Shown piece after piece: positions 1-5,838 of a stretch of 6,807 bases of DNA. The stretch lies in NCBI GenBank assembly GCA_030043175.1, contig JASHYD010000489.1, positions 1 through 6,807 of the forward strand, given 5' to 3'. Each line of letters starts with the position of its first letter. The stretch's first letter is position 1. This DNA comes from Xanthobacteraceae bacterium (GTDB lineage: Bacteria > Pseudomonadota > Alphaproteobacteria > Rhizobiales > Xanthobacteraceae). Under the pieces are notes generated by a model, which saw only the letters and a program-made list of their open reading frames with translations, made no database searches and was not told the origin of the DNA. The position numbers and the translations under genes are program-made.

Positions 1-305
1 ATGTGCACCTCAAAGATCGGCCCCTCGAAGATCCTGATGGCATCGAGCATAGCAATCGATGTGAACGAGTATGCAGCCGGATTGATAATGATGGCATCAG
101 CCTCCCTGCGGGCGGCTTGAATGTAATCAACCAGGACGCCTTCGTGGTTCGATTGGTGAAACGCAAGCTCGGCGCCTGCAAATCTCGCAAACTCTTCGCA
201 ACACGCTTTGATTGCATCCAAGGTGGTTGAGCCGTAGATGTGGGGTTCTCGCACACCGAGAAGGTTGAGATTGGGCCCATTGAGGATCATCAGCCGCGCG
301 GTCAT
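1..305 (-). CDS. aroQ: Type II 3-dehydroquinate dehydratase (AroQ family), 3'-truncated by the window edge
   Basis: Only the first 101 codons are inside the window; the family is usually about 145-150 residues. Type II dehydroquinases are small cytoplasmic dodecameric enzymes that interconvert 3-dehydroquinate and 3-dehydroshikimate, in biosynthesis or in quinate catabolism. Seen here: NGPNLNLLG (residues 9-17), REPHIYG (19-25, with the catalytic Arg19 and Tyr24), HQSNHEG (50-56), INPAAYS (75-81) and FEVH (98-101, with Glu99 and His101). The start at 303-305 is chosen because an AGGA-rich ribosome site lies just upstream; in-frame ATGs at 318-320 and 324-326 would add 5 or 7 residues. Odd point: the usual THTS motif reads SFTS, so the active-site His81 position (M. 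tuberculosis numbering) is Phe82 here. Family membership is secure. Activity as an ordinary dehydroquinase is less certain. The gene is transcribed divergently from the GntR gene. Confidence 0.93.
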   Translation of the reverse strand, partial: MTARLMILNGPNLNLLGVREPHIYGSTTLDAIKACCEEFARFAGAELAFHQSNHEGVLVDYIQAARREADAIIINPAAYSFTSIAMLDAIRIFEGPIFEVH

Positions 306-386
306 CCTCTCTTCCTTCATCTTCATTGTCAGCGTTAGCGGCGCAGCCGGCAGGCATGCATCAGTCGGGCTGCTTTGGAGCTTCGT

Positions 387-402
387 TGGTTGACGTCAAT
401 CA
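387..402. promoter_or_regulatory. Candidate operator, imperfect 16-bp palindrome
   Basis: A perfect 10-bp core TTGACGTCAA (390-399) sits in a 16-bp imperfect palindrome TGGTTGACGTCAATCA with one mismatched pair. It lies between the divergent aroQ-like and gntR genes. FCD-type GntR dimers commonly bind short palindromes of this general form, often autoregulating and controlling the neighbouring operon. That this one is a binding site is inference. Confidence 0.35.
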
Positions 403-438
403 GATTGCGAATCAATGGATAAATCAAGTGCCATCTGG

Positions 439-452
439 TATTTTCGAAAATA
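439..452. promoter_or_regulatory. Candidate operator or AT-rich palindrome beside a -10-like element
   Basis: TATTTTCGAAAATA is a perfect 14-bp palindrome in the aroQ-gntR intergenic region. It is followed at once by TATGAT (453-458), which resembles a -10 box for the rightward gene, but no convincing -35 is seen at the normal distance. Overlap with a promoter would suit repression by the adjacent GntR protein. AT-rich palindromes also arise by chance, so support is modest. Confidence 0.35.
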
Positions 453-538
453 TATGATAGAAAGATGTTACCCGAGCGGATGAGTTGGTGCTGTGTCTGC
501 CGCGAGCCGGCGCCGAAAAGCCGAGATTGATCAACGTC

Positions 539-1243
539 ATGTTGACGCGCACATCCGACCACGAATCTGTGGGCGAGAAGGCCTACCGACAGATCAGGAC
601 CGATATCCTGTTCGGGAGACTCCTTCCGGGCGAGAAATTGAAGCTCGATCGTTTGCGCGAGGACTACCGCGCAAGCATCGGAACGCTCCGCGAACTGCTA
701 AGCCGTCTGGCAGCCGAAAAGCTAGTTGTTGCCGAGGGACAGCGGGGCTTTGAAGTCGCGCCGGTCACCGCCGAAAATCTGCGGGAGATCGCGGCTTTGC
801 GATTGCTGCTGGAGGCGCACGCCCTGACCCAGTCATTTGCCGTCGGCGACATGGACTGGGAGGGCCGAGTGGTTGCCGCGTATCACAAGCTGTCCGCCGT
901 CGAGAAGCGGCTGCTGTCGGGCCAGCCCGCCGACCCGCAGACATGGAAGCGTTACGACTGGGAATTCCACCATGCGCTGACCTCCGATTGCGGCTCGAAC
1001 GCGCTGCTCGAAACACACGCTCCCGTCTACGATAAGTATCTTCGCTACCAGATGGTCGCGGGCATTTTTCGTGGCGAGATAGCTGCTCGCGAACACAAGA
1101 AATTGCTTGAGTGCGCGCTCAGTCGCGACGCAGCGACGGCGCGGGACGTCCTCACGATCCACATCCAAGCCTGCGTCGACTTCACAATCGCAAACGGAAA
1201 GCTCCCGCACCACCGGATCAACATTCTCGAAAGCCAATCGTGA
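539..1243 (+). CDS. GntR-family transcriptional regulator, FCD (FadR-type) subfamily
   Basis: The product is 234 residues, a normal length for this subfamily. A winged helix-turn-helix domain occupies about residues 11-75; its core reads LREDYRASIGTLRELLSRL, followed by the wing EGQRGFEVAPV. An all-helical FCD ligand-binding domain follows (about 80-215). The four metal-ligand positions typical of FCD domains appear present: Asp140 and His144 in DWEFHHAL, His186 in EHKKLLECAL, and His208. Such proteins usually sense a carboxylate metabolite through the bound metal and control the neighbouring catabolic or transport genes. The ATG at 539 fits the family N-terminus, although its ribosome site is weak; TTG 485 or GTG 488 would add about 18 residues. 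It lies 64 bases ahead of the first permease and opposite the aroQ-like gene, so it is the likely local regulator. The effector cannot be read from sequence. Confidence 0.92.
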   Translation: MLTRTSDHESVGEKAYRQIRTDILFGRLLPGEKLKLDRLREDYRASIGTLRELLSRLAAEKLVVAEGQRGFEVAPVTAENLREIAALRLLLEAHALTQSFAVGDMDWEGRVVAAYHKLSAVEKRLLSGQPADPQTWKRYDWEFHHALTSDCGSNALLETHAPVYDKYLRYQMVAGIFRGEIAAREHKKLLECALSRDAATARDVLTIHIQACVDFTIANGKLPHHRINILESQS

Positions 1244-1293
1244 GACGCGCAACCGGTCGATTGAGCCGTCCCAGAAGAGGATCGCCTGACCCC

Positions 1294-1299
1294 GGAGGA
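1294..1299 (+). promoter_or_regulatory. Ribosome binding site that decides the TTG start of permease 1
   Basis: GGAGGA is 8 bases before TTG 1308. An ATG at 1300-1302 touches the site directly, is too close to be used, and would encode only Met-Ser-Leu before a stop at 1309-1311. This supports the TTG as the true start. Confidence 0.7.
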
Positions 1300-1307
1300 A
1301 TGTCGCT

Positions 1308-1976
1308 TTGAACTACCAGTTCGATTTCGGTCCGATCATTGCCGGAATTCCAGACTTGCTGTGGGGGTGCTTGGGCACACTCGGACTTGCCACCTCCGGG
1401 ATGATCCTGGCAGTTATTATTGGCATCGGGGGAGTGATATTGAGAGACTCGAAAATCAGACAATTGCGCTGGCTGGTCATGAGTTTCGTGGAGTTGATCC
1501 GCAATACACCCTTCCTTGTGCAGATTTATTTTATTTTCTTCGCGCTGCCGTTCGTTGGTATCAAACTGAGTTCCACGCCGACGGCCGTGATCGCGCTAGG
1601 TGTTAACGGTGGAGCTTATGCGATCGAGATTCTACGAGGCGGCGTGCAGTCAATCAGCAAAGGGCAAATCGAAGCCGGACTAGCGCTCGGGCTGCACAAG
1701 CTTCAGGTGTTTCGGCTGATCGTGTTGAAGCCGGCGTTGCGCGCCGTCTATCCGTCGTTGGCAAGCCAATTCATCCTCCTTACGCTTACCACGAGCATTA
1801 CTTCGGCCATCGCTGCTTACGAGCTGACCTCGGTCGCAAAGCTGATCGAGAACGAGTCATTCAGAAGCTTCGAAGTTTATTTCACGGTCACCGCGCTGTA
1901 CCTGATCATGTCGTGGCTCATGATGAAGTTCTTTTCATTTATCGCGTGGCGGTATCTGAGCTATCCGACAAAGTGA
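1308..1976 (+). CDS. Amino-acid-type ABC transporter permease (HisM/GlnP family), first of a pair
   Basis: This 222-residue inner-membrane protein belongs to the polar amino acid uptake (PAAT) permease family. Hydrophobic segments lie near residues 18-45, 55-83, 92-106, 150-170 and 190-215, giving about five membrane spans. Family motifs seen are RNTPFLVQ (65-72) and the cytoplasmic EAA loop around GQIEAGLALGL (119-129), which docks on the ATPase. The loop's usual LPQA reads LKPA here. The TTG start has a strong ribosome site 8 bases upstream. The stop is 9 bases before the second permease, so the two are almost certainly co-transcribed and form the heterodimeric channel. The substrate cannot be assigned from the permease. 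Its partner ATPase gene in this locus is broken (3573-3857). Confidence 0.93.
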   Translation: MNYQFDFGPIIAGIPDLLWGCLGTLGLATSGMILAVIIGIGGVILRDSKIRQLRWLVMSFVELIRNTPFLVQIYFIFFALPFVGIKLSSTPTAVIALGVNGGAYAIEILRGGVQSISKGQIEAGLALGLHKLQVFRLIVLKPALRAVYPSLASQFILLTLTTSITSAIAAYELTSVAKLIENESFRSFEVYFTVTALYLIMSWLMMKFFSFIAWRYLSYPTK

Positions 1977-1985
1977 GTAGCCACG

Positions 1986-2630
1986 ATGGGAAAGAGCGAA
2001 TTTCTCTTCTTGCTGCAAGGCCTAAAGTGGACAGTTATCCTATCTGCCGTGGCGTTCGCAGCCGGGGCTGTATCGGGCCTGGCGGTGGCGTTAGCGCGTA
2101 CTTCGGAGTGGCGATGGCTGCAACAGTTGACAACAGGTTACATAGCCGTGTTTCAGGGAACCCCGCTCCTGATGCAGTTGTTCGTGGTGTATTACGCACT
2201 GGCGCTCGCCGGATTTAATCTCGAAGCATGGCAGGCAGTGGCAATCGGCTTCACGCTGCATGCGAGTGCTTTTCTGGGTGAAATCTGGCGCGGCTCTATT
2301 GAGGCGGTACCTCGCGGTCAAGTGGAAGCAGCCAAGGCGCTGAGTCTCGGCTACCTATCACGGATGAAAGACGTAATCCTTCCCCAGGCAATCCGAATTT
2401 CGCTACCAGCGACGATCGGCTTCCTTGTCCAGCTGATCAAAGGTACTTCACTTGCGGCGATCGTCGGATTCACTGAACTTGCGCGAGCAGGGAATATCGT
2501 ATCAAACCAGACCTTCAAACCCTTACTCATCTATGGCGTCGTAGGCGCAATGTACTTCACCGTCTGCTGGCCGTTATCGCTCTGCGGAATGCAACTGGAG
2601 CGCCGGCTCACTCCATCGGCAAAACGATGA
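1986..2630 (+). CDS. Amino-acid-type ABC transporter permease (HisQ/GlnP family), second of the pair
   Basis: A 214-residue inner-membrane PAAT permease with about five hydrophobic segments (near residues 11-37, 50-76, 83-100, 137-165 and 180-200). Motifs include QGTPLLMQLF (57-66), the EAA loop GQVEAAKALSLG (111-122) followed by ILPQAIR (131-137), and GTSLAAIVGFTEL (153-165), which is typical of GlnP/HisQ proteins. This copy has a more canonical EAA loop than the upstream permease. The ATG lies 9 bases after the previous stop with only a weak ribosome site, suggesting translational coupling. The binding-protein gene follows after 37 bases. Together the two permeases form the membrane part of the importer. 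Confidence 0.94.
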   Translation: MGKSEFLFLLQGLKWTVILSAVAFAAGAVSGLAVALARTSEWRWLQQLTTGYIAVFQGTPLLMQLFVVYYALALAGFNLEAWQAVAIGFTLHASAFLGEIWRGSIEAVPRGQVEAAKALSLGYLSRMKDVILPQAIRISLPATIGFLVQLIKGTSLAAIVGFTELARAGNIVSNQTFKPLLIYGVVGAMYFTVCWPLSLCGMQLERRLTPSAKR

Positions 2631-2667
2631 ATAATCGAGCGGGTATTTGCAAACGTGGGAGAAATCA

Positions 2668-3510
2668 ATGAGAAAGACGTCAAAGCCTAACCGCCGTCGC
2701 CTTTTAACCGGTGGAGTCGCCTTCGTCGCGGCGCCGATGATCTTGGGCCGAACAGCTCTTGCGATCACACCGGATGAGATCAAAAAGCGGGGCAGGATTG
2801 TCGTCGGGATCCAAGGCGACAATCCGCCGTGGGGGTTTGTAGACTCGAGCGGCGTTCAGGAAGGCTTCGATGCCGAGGTGGCGGCACTCTACGCCAAGGA
2901 ACTCGATGTCAAAGTGGAATTTGTGCCGCTGGAGGTTGCAAACCGAATTCCTGCTCTCACTGCGGGGCGAATCGACTGTCTGTTCGCCACGATGGCGATG
3001 TTTCCGGATCGCGCCAAGGCCGTTCAATTCAGCAAGCCGTATGTCGCGAACATCATCGTTCTGATCGCGCCCAAGGCCACCCAGATCAAAACCAATTCGG
3101 ACATGGGCAAGCTAAAGGCGATCGCAGTGCCGCGCGCAAGCGCGCAGGACACTCAGGTCACCAAGAATGCCCCTCGTGGCACCAACATCCTACGCCTTGA
3201 TGGTGATGCGGCAGCAATTCAAGCGATGCTCTCAGGCCAGGCCGACGCTGTCGGCGGCAACATGTTCTACAAGGACAAACTCAACGAGGCGAGGCCCGGC
3301 ACCTTCGAAGACAAGCTCGAATTTCAGCGCGTTTATAACGGAGTGTGCACACGTCTTCACGAGAAGGAGATCAACGCATCGATCAATTCCTTCATTGATA
3401 AAATAAAAGCCAGCGGCGACCTTGCCAAAATCCACGAGAAGTGGATGAAGCGGGCCCTGCCGACCTCGTTCCCCGAGAGCATCGAGGGTGTTCCTTTCAT
3501 CGCCAGCTGA
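2668..3510 (+). CDS. Periplasmic solute-binding protein, SBP family 3, with Tat-like signal
   Basis: The 280-residue precursor captures the importer's ligand in the periplasm. The start at 2668 is preceded by GGGAGA five bases away; an upstream in-frame TTG at 2647 is less likely. The N-terminus contains NRRRLLTGG (8-16), a hydrophobic stretch, and a likely cleavage site after ALA at residue 32, resembling a twin-arginine signal. Family 3 features follow: GRIVVGIQGDNPPWGFVD, then GFDAEVAALYAKEL, GRIDCLFATMAMFPDRAKAV and FSKPYV. Arg115, in PDRAKAV, matches the conserved ligand-carboxylate Arg. In LSGQADAVGGN (about 188-198), Asn198 falls where amino-acid binders carry the Asp that holds the alpha-amino group. 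The family call is secure. A ligand that is a carboxylate without an alpha-amino group is inference from this alignment by eye. Confidence 0.93.
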   Translation: MRKTSKPNRRRLLTGGVAFVAAPMILGRTALAITPDEIKKRGRIVVGIQGDNPPWGFVDSSGVQEGFDAEVAALYAKELDVKVEFVPLEVANRIPALTAGRIDCLFATMAMFPDRAKAVQFSKPYVANIIVLIAPKATQIKTNSDMGKLKAIAVPRASAQDTQVTKNAPRGTNILRLDGDAAAIQAMLSGQADAVGGNMFYKDKLNEARPGTFEDKLEFQRVYNGVCTRLHEKEINASINSFIDKIKASGDLAKIHEKWMKRALPTSFPESIEGVPFIAS

Positions 3511-3572
3511 TGCCATTGCAAAAGAGGCATAGCCGCTGCGAGCCTGAGTCCAGGTGCAAAACCGTTGGTTCG

Positions 3573-3857
3573 ATGATCGAGATGGAGGGCATGGAGAAAT
3601 GAGTCGACTCGTTCAAGGCATTAAACGATCAACTTGATCGTCCGCGCAAGCGGGAAAATCGTTCTATGCGGACCTTCCGGCTCAGGCAAATCAACGCTGC
3701 TCCGCTGCATCAATCACCTCGAATGCTGCGAAGAAGAAGGGTCCTGGTTGGGGGAATCCGCCTTACTGATGATCCGAAGACGTTCAATGCAATTCGACGC
3801 GAGGTCGGCATGACATCCCAACAATTCAATTTTCACCCGGCGCTTCCTTATGATTGA
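3573..3857 (+). pseudogene. Broken remnant of an amino acid ABC transporter ATPase (GlnQ/HisP type)
   Basis: This is the missing ATPase of the importer, present only as a decayed N-terminal third. Frame one starts MIEMEGMEK at 3573 and hits TGA at 3600-3602, where the family has Trp (EKWF). It resumes as DSFKALND, then must change frame near 3630. Frame two reads NLIVRASGKIVLCGPSGSGKSTLLRCINHLE, broken here by position as 3631-3720, with an intact Walker A at 3670-3696. A second change near 3740 restores the first frame, giving VLVGGIRLTDDPKTFNAIRR (3741-3800), then EVGM and the Q-loop-like QQFNF, and ends in TGA at 3855-3857. Family members are about 240-260 residues. The signature motif, Walker B and switch histidine are all absent. 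The last bases overlap the next gene's ATG at 3850. The identification is strong because the protein similarity is continuous once the frame is corrected. Confidence 0.9.
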
Positions 3858-4683
3858 CGGCAACACAGTCCTTATTGCGCATCTCGGCTATCCGACCTCA
3901 GCTTTCAAAGCGCCGCTGATCTATAATCCTTACTTCGAAAAAATTGGGATCAACGCGATCGTTGTGCCCATGGGTGTAAGACCCGAAGGGTATGCAGGGT
4001 TCGTGTCAAATCTATTCAGACTTACAAATATACGAGGCGCGCTTGTGACCATGCCGCATAAGATAACTACTCTTTCTTTAGTGGACGAAGTTTCCACGAC
4101 CGCGAAGATCGCGGGAGCCTGTAATGCCATCCGAGTCCGCGAAGATGGTACGCTGGCCGGGGACATGTTCGACGGGGACGGTTTTGTTCGCTGCATGATG
4201 CGCAAAGGACGCAATCCGTCTGGTGCGCGAGCGCTGGTCGTGGGAAACGGCGGGGCAGGTTCTGCGATTGCAGCCTCGCTGGCAAAAGCTGGGGTCGCCG
4301 CACTCGGACTCTTTGACCTTAACGCCAACATTACGAGTTTGCTCGTTGGGAGACTACGGAGCCACTACCCGAAGGTAGAGATTAGGCAATTCTCGAGTAA
4401 CCCGGAAGGCTATGACATCGTCGTCAACGCGACCCCAATCGGGATGTCAGAGGGGGACCCGCTGCCGATCAATGTCAATGGCATTTCGAAATCGGCATTC
4501 GTTGGCGAAGTGGTCATGAAACAAGAGCTCACGCCGTTGCTTGCGGCCGCCGCGGAGCGCGGCTGCGAGACGCAATCGGGTACCGACATGCTTTTTGAGC
4601 AAATTCCCGCGTACCTTGAATTTTTCGGATTTCCCACCGCAACGCCGGATGAGCTCAGAGCAGTCGCGAAGATTGCTTATTGA
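3850..4683 (+). CDS. Shikimate/quinate dehydrogenase family protein (AroE-like), divergent active site
   Basis: A 277-residue cytoplasmic oxidoreductase of normal family length. The N-terminal substrate domain carries VTMPHK with catalytic-type Lys71, CNAI (91-94), and GDMFDGDG (104-111), where Asp108 matches the catalytic Asp of NTDGxG. The Rossmann domain carries GNGGAG (132-137), and NATPIGM (193-199) and TDMLFEQIPAY (245-255) complete the family pattern. Differences: the substrate motif HSxSP reads AFKAP (18-22), so both serines are lost. The second beta strand ends in FDLNAN, with Asp156 where NADP-dependent AroE has Asn-Arg-Thr; this resembles NAD-using YdiB/quinate dehydrogenases. It is therefore probably a catabolic or specialised paralogue rather than the biosynthetic AroE. 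An in-frame stop at 3811-3813 makes ATG 3850 the first usable start. No clear ribosome site is seen, perhaps because an upstream deletion created this junction. Confidence 0.9.
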   Translation: MIDGNTVLIAHLGYPTSAFKAPLIYNPYFEKIGINAIVVPMGVRPEGYAGFVSNLFRLTNIRGALVTMPHKITTLSLVDEVSTTAKIAGACNAIRVREDGTLAGDMFDGDGFVRCMMRKGRNPSGARALVVGNGGAGSAIAASLAKAGVAALGLFDLNANITSLLVGRLRSHYPKVEIRQFSSNPEGYDIVVNATPIGMSEGDPLPINVNGISKSAFVGEVVMKQELTPLLAAAAERGCETQSGTDMLFEQIPAYLEFFGFPTATPDELRAVAKIAY

Positions 4684-4735
4684 TTGACGCTTGGTACCAG
4701 TGACCGCGGCATCCGACGCCGATAGCCAACCGACT

Positions 4736-5395
4736 CTAGCCTGGCAGCAGCCGCCGATCTAGATTGAAGCAGATTGCGTAGAGTGGCAGCTCCTCTATCA
4801 GGCGGCGGTTGAGCTGTGGAGCCAAAGACGGCAGACGCCAGAGCGCGTTACGCACGGACGTTTCGTCGAGCCCCTCGATCAGCAAGAGACCTGCGAAGGT
4901 ATCGTCCCTACGACGCATGCTCTTCTCGCGCGTTTGAATCGACGTCTGTACGACATCGGTGAGCATTACGCGTGCTGCGGCAACGCGGTCCATGCTTGCC
5001 AATTCATGGCACAACGTACCCGCGTCCCATTCCGGCTTAGTATCCAATCGTATGGTGGCGATCAGACCCCCTTGGCCGATGCCGGCTGCGGAGGCGACTC
5101 GGCCGCCGCCGCGTGCGAAGTTTTGCAAGCGCGGCATTATGCGCTGTGACCACGGTGTTGGTTCATCCAGCCTTGCCAAATACTCGGCACCGCCCATGGT
5201 CTCGGGTTTCTCCAGATCATAAAGGATAAAGTAGCGGTTCGCAGCCGTGCCTAGGGCGCGAAAGATACGGCAGGCGAAGAATCCTTCGATCCTGACACGC
5301 TCAATGGAGTGCTCTCGCGTCATCCAATGTGCCCAATCGGTGTCATCCTCTGGCGGAAGATCGCTCCAGATGGCCAAGAAGCCGCCTTTGCGCAT
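4736..5395 (-). CDS. Protein of unknown function, probable two-part ferredoxin-like (dimeric alpha-beta barrel) fold
   Basis: A 219-residue soluble protein without signal peptide or membrane segment; I do not recognise a named function. The first half opens FLAIWSDLPPEDDTDWAHWM, followed by REHSIERVRIEGFFACRIFR, RYFILYDLEKPE and EYLARLDEPTPWSQRIMPRL. The order (strand, D-W...H helix, G-F-x-x-x-R strand, Y-F-x-L-Y-D-L strand, helix) is that of EthD-like or antibiotic-monooxygenase-like dimeric alpha-beta barrels found as conserved hypothetical proteins. The second half (about 108-219) again alternates strands and helices (GGLIATIRL, HELASMDRVAAARVML, TFAGLLLIEGLD, LPLYAICFNLD) and may be a second copy of the fold. 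AGAGGA six bases before the ATG supports the start. It converges on the AroE-like gene across 52 bases. No catalytic residue can be claimed. Confidence 0.8.
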   Translation of the reverse strand: MRKGGFLAIWSDLPPEDDTDWAHWMTREHSIERVRIEGFFACRIFRALGTAANRYFILYDLEKPETMGGAEYLARLDEPTPWSQRIMPRLQNFARGGGRVASAAGIGQGGLIATIRLDTKPEWDAGTLCHELASMDRVAAARVMLTDVVQTSIQTREKSMRRRDDTFAGLLLIEGLDETSVRNALWRLPSLAPQLNRRLIEELPLYAICFNLDRRLLPG

Positions 5396-5829
5396 GCTCG
5401 ATCCTCTATCCTTGGCGCAAGCTCATCGCAACATCAGTCCAATGCTTTGCGCAGCTCTGCTGCTGCCTCTCGGTCGCCAAGGGTCCTAACGTTCGTGAAT
5501 ACTTCGCCACATCTCGGAAACAAAAAACAATGCAGGACAGACATCTCCATGCGGTCGTGTCCCACGCTAGACCCGCTTATACATCAGCGAGAAGACCAAG
5601 CAGTGGCAAGCACCACCGTCAACCGCGATCCGATGGCCCCGGCAGTCTACCCCCTAGGGTTGTTAGCGAAAAGAGGAGACGCAATTCGTCCTGCTCGGGT
5701 TTCTCGCCGGATCCACTGAATCTCACGCAGGCGGATATCGCTCGACAGTCAATGGGCCGGTCACGAGGCGGGTTGGTGAGCAAGAGGCATGCGGTCGTTG
5801 ATACCGACGCTCAGCAGTCCGATCTTGAC
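5396..5829. other. 434-base gap without an intact gene
   Basis: The stretch separates the starts and ends of the two minus-strand genes. The left edge holds the ribosome site of the 4736-5395 gene (AGAGGA, reverse strand, 5402-5407). The right third holds a transposase fragment on the plus strand. The long plus-strand reading frame that crosses it lacks coherent family similarity outside that fragment. No tRNA, convincing hairpin terminator or complete small gene is seen. Confidence 0.6.
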
Positions 5830-5838
5830 CTAAATCCA
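5737..5838 (+). mobile_element. Remnant of an IS5-family (IS427-like group) transposase
   Basis: The plus-strand frame reads DIARQSMGRSRGGLVSK then RHAVVDTD (5737-5808). This closely matches the diagnostic segment of IS5-family DDE transposases, usually of the form GRSRGGLTSKIHAVVDTNG, which leads into the catalytic core. What follows (SDLDLNP) may correspond to the family's RLALTPG stretch. Nothing of the remaining ORF is found, and no terminal inverted repeats or target duplication are recognised, so this is a dead fragment. It ends at or just inside the 3' end of the adjacent SDR gene (stop codon at 5830-5832 on the minus strand). The exact limits are approximate. Certainty comes from the motif alone. 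Confidence 0.65.

Noticed and set aside
3..230. Plus-strand open frame of 75 codons at the left end
   Set aside because: It is the antisense of the AroQ-family coding region, whose motifs are unmistakable on the minus strand.
485..538. Longer GntR start at TTG 485 or GTG 488
   Set aside because: The extra 17-18 residues do not look like the family N-terminus, and ATG 539 places the winged-helix domain at the usual distance. It cannot be fully excluded because the site before 539 is weak.
3510..3530. Possible hairpin ATGCC...GGCAT after the binding-protein gene
   Set aside because: The stem is five pairs with an 11-base loop and no T-run follows, so a terminator is not supported.
4684..4735. 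Possible bidirectional terminator between the converging genes (CGGC at 4707-4710, GCCG at 4718-4721) and a TGGTACCA palindrome at 4692-4699
   Set aside because: The stem has four pairs and no T-tract. The 8-bp palindrome resembles FadR-type half sites but lies at a 3' end where regulation is unlikely.
5434..5550. A possible 38-codon minus-strand gene just upstream of the 4736-5395 gene, ending GDREAAAELRKALD
   Set aside because: The tail looks protein-like, but there is no ribosome site and no recognised family. It is too short to support without conservation data.
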